A stretch of 8,341 nt of DNA from Chloroflexia bacterium (GTDB taxonomy: Bacteria > Chloroflexota > Chloroflexia > Thermomicrobiales > UBA6265), in contig JACCVE010000520.1 of NCBI GenBank assembly GCA_013698285.1, positions 1 to 8,341 of the forward strand, given 5' to 3'. Both the position numbers and the translations under genes were made by a program. Shown piece after piece: positions 1 through 4,847 of the stretch (position 1 is the first letter of the stretch; the number at the start of each line of letters is the position of its first letter). The notes under the pieces are model-generated. The model saw only the letters and a program-made list of their open reading frames with translations, did not search any database and had not been told where the DNA came from.

Positions 1-893
1 ATCTCGCCCCGGCCGACTGAGACCGAGACCCCGCGTAACGCGCGACCGCGGGCGATCCCCGAGACATCCAGCAATGGCTGGCGCTCGACGACCCCGCGCT
101 CGTGGAACCCGGTCTGACCTTCCCGCTGGACCTCGCCCGAGGCTTTGCCGAGCATCGTGGCGACCAATTCCAGCTTCGGCATGCTGGCGAGCGAGCGGGA
201 GGCCACCGTGGCGCCGTCCCGCATGATCGTGACGTGCTCACACAGGGCGTACAGCTCGTCGAGCCGGTGGCTGATGAAGATGACCCCCACGCCGCTGGCC
301 CTCAACCCCCGGATCGTCTCGAACAAGGTCTCCACTTCCCGGTCGTCGAGGGACGAGGTCGGCTCGTCCATGACGACCAGAGAAACGTCATGGGAGAGGG
401 CGCGGGCGATCGCGACCATTTGTTGCATGGCCACGTTGAGGTTCATGAGCGGCTGGCGGACATCCGTGTCGACGCCGAGCCGGGCCAGCAGGGCCCTGGC
501 CTGACGGTGAGCGGACCCCCAGTCGATCAGGCCGAAGCGACGAGGCTCGCGGCCCATCACGATGTTCTCGGTCACCGAGCGGAAGGGGACCAGGTTGATC
601 TCCTGGTAGATGGTGCTGATGCCGTTGCGCTGCGCCTCCTGGGGAGAGCGAAAGGCGATCGGGCGACCGTCGAAGGTGATCGAACCCCCGTCGCGACGCT
701 GCGCACCGGTGAGGATCTTGATCAGGGTCGATTTGCCGGCCCCGTTCTGGCCAACCAGGGCGTGGACCTCGGCCCGCCGCACGGTCAGGGACGCGTCGAC
801 CAGCGCGGGGACGCCGCCGAAGGCCTTGGTAATCCCTGTCATCTCCAAGAAGGGCGCGGACTCGGTCGCGCCGTCAGCCAGGTGGTCGGACAC
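1..893 (-). CDS. Sugar ABC importer ATP-binding protein, RbsA/YtfR type (3' end beyond window)
   Basis: Cytoplasmic ATPase that powers uptake of a sugar through a carbohydrate-type (CUT2-like) ABC importer. Reading the minus strand gives 297 residues before the window edge. Walker A GQNGAGKST is at about 48-56, the Q-loop YQE at 96-98, the signature region NVAMQQ at 153-158, Walker B VVMDEPT at 173-179, D-loop SSLD at 180-183 and the switch histidine at 209 (ISHR). Family members are about 500 residues with two nucleotide-binding halves; here the first half is complete and the second has just begun. I chose GTG at 893 because GGAG lies 8 nt upstream and GC-ended codons begin there. The frame stays open to a TTG at 968 and has a GTG at 917, so the start is uncertain. 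The gene lies 203 bp downstream of the substrate-binding protein gene on the same strand. The signature motif is slightly unusual (N and M where S and Q are common in this family). Confidence 0.93.
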   Translation of the reverse strand, partial: MSDHLADGATESAPFLEMTGITKAFGGVPALVDASLTVRRAEVHALVGQNGAGKSTLIKILTGAQRRDGGSITFDGRPIAFRSPQEAQRNGISTIYQEINLVPFRSVTENIVMGREPRRFGLIDWGSAHRQARALLARLGVDTDVRQPLMNLNVAMQQMVAIARALSHDVSLVVMDEPTSSLDDREVETLFETIRGLRASGVGVIFISHRLDELYALCEHVTIMRDGATVASRSLASMPKLELVATMLGKASGEVQREGQTGFHERGVVERQPLLDVSGIARGRALRGVSVSVGRGE

Positions 894-1034
894 GCGATCT
901 ACTCCGAGATTCGACACCTCGATGCCAGGACGGCCGGGTGAGTATCGGCGCGGCGCATGATACGCCAACGATCCTCCGGATGGGGACCGCGTGCATGGGG
1001 GTGCGGCTACGGGGGCTCACCGAGGGGGTAGAGA

Positions 1035-1069
1035 CGGGGATGGGCCGGGCATTACCCGACCCATCCCCG
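1035..1069 (-). promoter_or_regulatory. Intercistronic hairpin between binding-protein and ATPase genes
   Basis: A strong inverted repeat lies 27 nt past the stop of the binding-protein gene. Ten paired bases (1035-1044 with 1060-1069) are followed by one C·A mismatch, then four more pairs (1046-1049 with 1055-1058) around a 5-nt loop. No T-run follows on the minus strand, so complete rho-independent termination is not expected. In ABC operons such hairpins commonly protect the binding-protein message or partly terminate transcription, which raises binding protein relative to ATPase. That role is inference; the pairing is seen directly. Confidence 0.6.
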
Positions 1070-1096
1070 ATGTCGCATCGCGGTGAACGGCAAGCC

Positions 1097-2158
1097 TTAA
1101 TAGGCCGCGTCCACGAACTCCTCGGCATTGCTCTCGTCGTAGAACTTGTCCAGGTTCAGGATCGCGGTCGGGATCTCCTCGCCATCGGCGTACTTGAGGA
1201 GCGTTTCGAAGGCAATGGGGCCGAAGCGGGGGTTACACTCGACGGTGGCACCAAGTTTCCCGTCGATGATATTTTGGAGCGCTTCCTTCGACCCGTCGAT
1301 CGAGACGATGACCACGTCGGTGCCGGGAACCTTGCCCTGCGCCTCGAGTGCGAGGATCGCGCCAATCGCCATCTCGTCGTTATGGGCGTAGACGGCCGTG
1401 GCGCCGGTATTGGCCTGATACAGGGTCTCGAAGACCTGGCGACCGAGGTCGCGGGCGAAGTCTCCGGTCTGGGACGCGATCACCTCCATGCCCGGAAAGC
1501 CGCCCTCGGGGGCCGCCGCCGGGGTGGATGCCGCGGTCATGTTGCGAGGGTCCGGGGTATAGCTGCCAGCCAAGTAGTCACGGAAGCCGCGCTGGCGATC
1601 GATGGCCGGAGTCGACCCGGTGGTGCCCTCCAGCTCGATGATCTGGGCCTCGCCACCCATCTCCTCAGCCAGCCACTGGGCGGCGCGGGCGCCCTCCTGA
1701 TAGAAGTCGGATCCGATAAAGGTCAGGAAGGCCTCGCCCGGCTTGGCAATCGTCTCATCGACGTTGCGATCCAGCAGGATGACCGGGATGCCAGCCGCCT
1801 CGGCCTTCAGGCAAGCCTGGGCGAGCGGGACCTCTTCACGCGGGGCGAGGAAGATGGCGTCCACCTGTTGGGCGATCATCGAATCGACGTCGGCGATCTG
1901 CTTGGTCGCTGACCCGGCGGCGTTCGTGTAGATCAGTTCGTGACCGCCGGCCTCGGCCTCGGCCCGCATGCTCTCGGTCTGGGCGATCCGCCAGGGGTTA
2001 TTCTCTTCGACCTGGGAGAAGCCGACCTTATAGGTCTCCTTCTTCTCCAATTCGGGAGCCGCCTTGCCGGTAGATACCAGGCGTGCCCCAACGACGGCGG
2101 CGCCGATCCCGGCCCCGCCGACCGCGACGACGCGGCGGCGTGTGAACTGGTGATCCAT
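1097..2158 (-). CDS. ytfQ: YtfQ-like sugar ABC importer substrate-binding protein
   Basis: Exported sugar-binding protein of the periplasmic-binding-protein type I fold (Peripla_BP_4), 353 residues. The N-terminus carries TRRRVV (6-11) followed by a Gly/Ala-rich hydrophobic stretch (to about 28), which looks like a Tat signal; there is no lipobox cysteine. The mature part matches E. coli YtfQ, a galactofuranose-binding protein, motif by motif: VGFSQV (45-50), DAIFLAP (100-106), LLDR (128-131), AIDRQRGF (185-192), SQTGDFAR (229-236), YAHNDEMAIGAI (257-268) and SIDG (286-289). ATG at 2158 has GGAGGA 7 nt upstream. The frame stays open 64 codons further, but that stretch is poor in coding character and contains the promoter. 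About 17-20 extra residues rich in Ala, Thr and Pro (206-222) are inserted before SQTGDF compared with YtfQ. The ATPase gene follows. Class assignment is firm; galactofuranose as the actual ligand is inference. Confidence 0.93.
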   Translation of the reverse strand: MDHQFTRRRVVAVGGAGIGAAVVGARLVSTGKAAPELEKKETYKVGFSQVEENNPWRIAQTESMRAEAEAGGHELIYTNAAGSATKQIADVDSMIAQQVDAIFLAPREEVPLAQACLKAEAAGIPVILLDRNVDETIAKPGEAFLTFIGSDFYQEGARAAQWLAEEMGGEAQIIELEGTTGSTPAIDRQRGFRDYLAGSYTPDPRNMTAASTPAAAPEGGFPGMEVIASQTGDFARDLGRQVFETLYQANTGATAVYAHNDEMAIGAILALEAQGKVPGTDVVIVSIDGSKEALQNIIDGKLGATVECNPRFGPIAFETLLKYADGEEIPTAILNLDKFYDESNAEEFVDAAY

Positions 2159-2178
2159 GACGATATCCTCCAAGCTGC

Positions 2179-2220
2179 GGGCGACGCGTCTCGCCCAGAT
2201 TCGACGGGCGTCACCGCCCG
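2179..2220 (-). promoter_or_regulatory. Two small hairpins in the leader of the binding-protein gene
   Basis: The transcribed leader contains GGGCGA/TCGCCC (2179-2184 with 2191-2196, 6-nt loop) and CGGGCG/CGCCCG (2205-2210 with 2215-2220, 4-nt loop). Both stems are perfect. The proximal one lies just upstream of the GGAGGA ribosome binding site. They might tune translation or mRNA stability. Short GC-rich stems also arise by chance in DNA of this composition, and no known riboswitch is recognised. Confidence 0.3.
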
Positions 2221-2321
2221 GACATCGGCTCGTACGGGAACCTATGACGATGACGTTGCGGTCGCGCGACGCGGGTCCTCCCACGACGAGACCGGCGTTC
2301 CCACGCCGTAGAGCCATGCGC

Positions 2322-2350
2322 ACGATATCGGCCTGGGCATGCGCTGTCAA
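2322..2350 (-). promoter_or_regulatory. Sigma-70-like promoter for the sugar importer operon
   Basis: Reading the minus strand, a perfect -35 hexamer TTGACA (2350-2345) is followed by a 17-bp spacer and TATCGT (2327-2322), which matches the -10 consensus at four of six positions. Transcription would start near 2315, leaving a leader of roughly 157 nt before the ATG at 2158. The orientation and optimal spacing support it. The -10 falls in a small palindrome, CGATATCG, where a repressor could act. Confidence 0.6.
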
Positions 2351-2516
2351 GCGGCACGCCGGGTCGAATAGGGAGGGTTCTTGGATGTGATCGGGATATC
2401 GGCAAGGCGAGGACTGGTCTGATCGACCCCGAGATACCGAAGCCCCATCGTTGGCCCCGGATACCGGCCCCGCACCCAGCGAACGGTCGTGCTCGCATCA
2501 CGGCGAGCGGTGTCTT

Positions 2517-2538
2517 GGTACACCGCCGGCGGTGAACC
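2517..2538. repeat. 22-bp near-perfect palindrome
   Basis: The core CACCGCCGGCGGTG (2521-2534) is a perfect 14-bp palindrome. It extends outward across one A/A mismatch into three more pairs (GGT with ACC). As DNA it could be an operator. As RNA it could fold into a hairpin at the 3' side of the small minus-strand ORF that ends at 2571. No T-run follows on either strand, so a classic terminator is not supported. Confidence 0.4.
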
Positions 2539-2570
2539 GGGTCAGTGTTCAGCGAAACCCTCTCGTTCGG

Positions 2571-2810
2571 TCAGACGTCAGTCGGCTGCAGGGCGGTGAC
2601 GTCGTCCTGAAAGGTTTCAGCCGGGTACATGTCGAAGACACGACCCGTGACCGGCACGGCGGCCAATCCCCGGATCGGGGCGACCGACATGATCCGGTCG
2701 GCTCGCGTGGGCCGTCGCGGCGGCAATCCGCTCGCCACCGGCCGGGAAACCACGATAGCGGGAGACGCGTCAACGAATGACACGGACAAGACGGCATCGG
2801 TAGCGACCAT
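2571..2810 (-). CDS. Possible small hypothetical protein (79 aa)
   Basis: The ORF starts at ATG 2810 with CGGAG 6 nt upstream and encodes 79 residues with no recognised domain. The N-terminal half is rich in Ala, Val and Ser; the C-terminal half contains VFDMYPAETF (about 58-67). GC at third codon positions is about 78% by my count, above the local background but below that of the certain genes in this window. There is no signal peptide or clear membrane segment. An overlapping plus-strand frame is also open, and no promoter is evident. It may be a real small gene, the remains of a larger one, or a chance frame. Confidence 0.27.
   Translation of the reverse strand: MVATDAVLSVSFVDASPAIVVSRPVASGLPPRRPTRADRIMSVAPIRGLAAVPVTGRVFDMYPAETFQDDVTALQPTDV
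2607..2620. promoter_or_regulatory. Operator-like inverted repeat CTGAAAGGTTTCAG
   Basis: Two perfect 6-bp arms, CTGAAA and TTTCAG, flank a GG centre. LacI-family repressors of sugar operons often bind dyads with GAAA and TTTC arms, usually around a CG centre. A sugar importer is nearby, but its promoter is about 260 bp away, and the repeat falls inside the doubtful 79-residue ORF. Function is speculative. Confidence 0.25.
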
Positions 2811-2932
2811 GGGATTCTCCGGGACGCGGGGCGAGTCGTCGATCCGGTCAATAGCGTCGTCGAGGCGAACGTACGCAGGGTTCGTGCCAACCCGTCACAC
2901 CTTGAACCGACTCCCCGTCGCGGCCCGGGCTG

Positions 2933-2938
2933 TACAAT
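2933..2938 (+). promoter_or_regulatory. Candidate -10 element (TACAAT) for the 114-residue gene
   Basis: TACAAT differs from the consensus at one position and stands out in this GC-rich DNA, about 130 nt upstream of the GTG start at 3067. No good -35 hexamer is found 16-18 nt upstream; the nearest TTGAAC is 25 nt away. It is only a weak promoter candidate. Confidence 0.25.
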
Positions 2939-2997
2939 CCCGTGGAGCGTGGGCCGGCGGGATCGCCGCGTGATTGCCCCGGGCCAACATCATTGAG

Positions 2998-3013
2998 CCG
3001 GGACGCGTCCCGG
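2998..3013. repeat. Perfect 16-bp palindrome CCGGGACGCGTCCCGG
   Basis: The sequence equals its own reverse complement over 16 bases and lies 53 bp upstream of the GTG start of the 114-residue gene. It could be a dimeric repressor site or, in RNA, a 6-bp stem with a CGCG loop in the 5' leader. Its centre, GACGCGTC, recurs at 2183-2190 and 2764-2771 in the same gene-poor stretch. Confidence 0.45.
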
Positions 3014-3066
3014 GCCGCGTGGTGACGAGGCGACACGACCGACCCGGGCAACCAAGGAGTTCCACC

Positions 3067-3411
3067 GTGCAGATCGATCCCGGTCCCGCCTACGACCACC
3101 GGTTGGTGGAGACGGTGATCGCCTATCTCCAGACGCGCGACAACCGCCTGTTCCCCTTCACCGCCCGGTTCGATGCCGACCGACACAAGGCGTTCACGCG
3201 CGACCTGCGGGAAGGTCTCTCGGACCTGACCGACAGCGGCAGCGCCCGCAAGACCTCGGCGTCCGGATTCATCATGCGCGACGAGCGGTTGCGGGCGGTC
3301 GTTTCCGAGTGGGCCCGGGCCAACGGCGGCTGGCCGCGGGGCGCCGATCCCCGGGTGGCGACCACGGCGCTCGGCGCGGCCTCGGTCGAGGATTACGAAC
3401 CGACCACTTGA
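3067..3411 (+). CDS. Hypothetical protein (114 aa), unrecognised family
   Basis: A small, probably cytoplasmic protein of 114 residues; I do not recognise its family. The start is GTG 3067, with AAGGAG 7 nt upstream. The frame is open 31 codons further, but that part covers the palindrome and lacks coding character. Codons are almost all GC-ended, so the gene is very probably real. The sequence is highly charged (many Arg and Asp) with no signal peptide or membrane segment. It is mostly helix-favouring, with an early hydrophobic helix (RLVETVIAYLQ, 12-22), LFPFTARF (28-35), a Ser/Thr-rich turn (57-66) and a Trp-containing segment (82-89). It runs convergently into the flavin oxidase gene with 46 bp between stops, and appears to be a single-gene unit. 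Confidence 0.75.
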   Translation: MQIDPGPAYDHRLVETVIAYLQTRDNRLFPFTARFDADRHKAFTRDLREGLSDLTDSGSARKTSASGFIMRDERLRAVVSEWARANGGWPRGADPRVATTALGAASVEDYEPTT

Positions 3412-3430
3412 CGCTCGGGTCGCGTCGCGA

Positions 3431-3449
3431 CGGCGCGGGTGGCGCGTCG
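3431..3449. terminator. Possible bidirectional terminator hairpin between convergent genes
   Basis: In the 46-bp gap between two convergent stop codons, CGGCGCG (3431-3437) can pair with CGCGTCG (3443-3449) around a GGTGG loop: seven pairs including one G·U. No T-run is present on either side. Position favours a terminator; structure alone is modest. Confidence 0.35.
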
Positions 3450-3457
3450 CCGCGTCG

Positions 3458-4624
3458 TCAGGGTTCGACCGCTGCCACGGCGAACCGCTCCAGCGACAGG
3501 AAGGGTGGGGGCGTCGCGGCGGGGTCGAGGGCCAGGTTCACCAGGAGTTCGCCGACGGCCGTCGCGAACTTGAAGCCGTGTCCGGAAAACCCGGCGCCGA
3601 ACGTCACGTTGGATCGTTCCGGGTGCCGGTCGATGATGAAGTCCTGGTCGGGGGTCATCGTGTACATGCAGACGGCCCGCCGTTCGATCCGGGTCGTCAC
3701 GCCGCCGAGACACGTCGCGGCGAACCCCGCGACCAGCGACGCCTCGTCGTCGGTCGCGTTCCGGTCGAGGGTGTCGGGGTCGGCCAGTTCGCCGCCGGAG
3801 TGCTCGGCCAGCTTCAGGCCTTGCCCGAACGTTTCGGCGTCGAGCGGGAACCCATAGACGTGACCGGCGTCCGACTCACTGATGAAGACCGGGAACCGTT
3901 CGGCCCGGAACGGGGCCGGGTCCTCGACCGCGAACCACCACAAGACCTTGCGCAAGACCGTCAGCGGCAGTCCGCAACCGGCCAGGATCTGCCCGGCCCA
4001 GGCGCCGGCGGTGACGATCAGGTGGTCGGCGGTGTAGGTCGCGTCATCGGTCTCGACCCGTATCCCGGCACCGTCGGCGTGCCATGACCGGGCCGCCTCG
4101 TGGGGGCGGATCTCCACGCCGCGCTGGCGAGCGGCAGCGGCCAGGGATGACAGCGTCGCATCGACGTGGAGGAAGCCGGAGAGCGGGCTGAAGCACGCTT
4201 CCCAGTCGTCCGGGACAGTCCAAGCCGGGTACCGGTGACGGACCTCGGCACCGTCCAGCCACTCGAACGGGACAGCCCACGTCTCGGCGCTGAGGCGGGC
4301 CAGGCGGGCGTGGTCGTGGCCCGGTCCGGCCAGGTCGAGGCCGCCGGTGCGGTGGAGGACGTGGTTGCCGGTCTCCGCCTCGAGGGCGACGAACAGGTCG
4401 TCCGCCCGGCGAACGAGGGGGACATACTCCGGGGACTCGGCGTAGGCGTGGCGGATGACCCGGGTCTGGCCGGAATGGCTGCCCCGGTCGTGGACGATGC
4501 CGAACTGTTCGAGGACCAGGGCCGGAATGCCGCGCTTGCCGAGGTCCCAGGCGGCGGCGAGTCCCATCGTCCCCCCGCCGAGGACGATCACCGGATAGTG
4601 GCTGGCGCCTGTCGATCCGTCCAT
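3458..4624 (-). CDS. FAD-dependent amine oxidase, monomeric sarcosine oxidase family
   Basis: A cytoplasmic flavoenzyme of 388 residues in the DAO superfamily, close to Bacillus monomeric sarcosine oxidase (SoxA) and N-methyltryptophan oxidase (SolA). These oxidise secondary amines, giving an imine that hydrolyses, plus H2O2. The FAD-binding GGGTMG is at 16-21. The second conserved motif GQTRVIRHAY (52-61) carries the equivalents of MSOX Thr48, Arg49 and Arg52. YGFP supplies Tyr257; GLKLAEH supplies Lys271 and His275, matching MSOX Lys265 (oxygen activation) and His269. Cys319 in VCMYT matches the covalent-flavin cysteine, and SGHGFKFA (347-354) carries the Lys348 equivalent (Lys352). I chose ATG 4624, which has GGAG 7 nt upstream and fits the family length; TTG 4669 and ATG 4666 upstream lack a ribosome binding site. 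It is divergent from the fusion oxidoreductase. Sarcosine itself, other N-methyl amines, or sugar-amine adducts (handled by related fructosyl-amino-acid oxidases) are all possible substrates. Confidence 0.93.
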   Translation of the reverse strand: MDGSTGASHYPVIVLGGGTMGLAAAWDLGKRGIPALVLEQFGIVHDRGSHSGQTRVIRHAYAESPEYVPLVRRADDLFVALEAETGNHVLHRTGGLDLAGPGHDHARLARLSAETWAVPFEWLDGAEVRHRYPAWTVPDDWEACFSPLSGFLHVDATLSSLAAAARQRGVEIRPHEAARSWHADGAGIRVETDDATYTADHLIVTAGAWAGQILAGCGLPLTVLRKVLWWFAVEDPAPFRAERFPVFISESDAGHVYGFPLDAETFGQGLKLAEHSGGELADPDTLDRNATDDEASLVAGFAATCLGGVTTRIERRAVCMYTMTPDQDFIIDRHPERSNVTFGAGFSGHGFKFATAVGELLVNLALDPAATPPPFLSLERFAVAAVEP

Positions 4625-4688
4625 CCGAGGTCTCCACCGTTCGTGATCGCGAGCGTCGTGGTCCATCAAAGTGTAGGGCTATTACGGT

Positions 4689-4710
4689 CCGGCGTCGTGC
4701 GCAACGCCGG
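4689..4710. promoter_or_regulatory. Inverted repeat in the divergent promoter region
   Basis: CCGGCGT (4689-4695) and ACGCCGG (4704-4710) are exact reverse complements separated by 8 bp. The spacer itself contains the small palindrome TGCGCA. The repeat lies in the 223-bp gap between the divergently transcribed oxidase (start 4624) and fusion oxidoreductase (start 4848), a typical place for an operator controlling both. No regulator gene is adjacent, and GC-rich repeats of this size can be fortuitous. Confidence 0.33.
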
Positions 4711-4847
4711 GGAAGGATCGTCGCCCGAGTTGTCAGGCGAGGGATGTCGGGCACCGGACCGAATCAGAGGCGGTCGGATAGACTGGCCCGCATCGGACGA
4801 AGGCGGACGTGCCTGGGCTCAGCCCGGGTCATGGGGGAACGAGCACG

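Larger units (their letters stand above)
2159..3066. other. Gene-poor stretch with palindromes
   Basis: About 900 bp separate the two divergent, clearly coding genes. Apart from the importer promoter and leader (2159-2350) and a doubtful 79-residue ORF (2571-2810), I see no convincing gene in any frame. Other open frames here give Arg/Ser/Pro/His-rich translations typical of non-coding GC-rich DNA. The stretch holds palindromes at 2517-2538, 2607-2620 and 2998-3013, and three copies of the octamer GACGCGTC (2183, 2764, 3002). It could be regulatory DNA, or the eroded remains of a lost gene such as a local regulator. Confidence 0.55.

Noticed and set aside
102..960. Plus-strand open frames (279, 119 and 116 residues) across the ATPase region
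   Set aside because: They are antisense to the ABC ATPase, whose minus-strand frame contains every expected motif; the plus-strand translations are low-complexity and match nothing.
938..1912. 324-residue plus-strand open frame opposite the binding-protein gene
   Set aside because: It is antisense to a gene with many YtfQ-matching motifs; long mirror frames are expected in GC-rich coding DNA.
2159..2350. 64-residue upstream extension of the binding protein
   Set aside because: It would bury the Tat signal inside the protein, start in the promoter region, and skip the GGAGGA next to ATG 2158.
2211..2501. 96-residue minus-strand open frame upstream of the importer
   Set aside because: Arg/Gly/Pro-rich translation with no coding character, overlapping the promoter.
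2629..2973. 114-residue plus-strand open frame
   Set aside because: Arg/Thr/Ser-rich translation, no ribosome binding site and no recognised domain; overlaps the TACAAT element and the opposing small ORF.
2848..3186. 112-residue minus-strand open frame
   Set aside because: Overlaps the start of the clearly coding 114-residue plus-strand gene and shows no recognisable domain.
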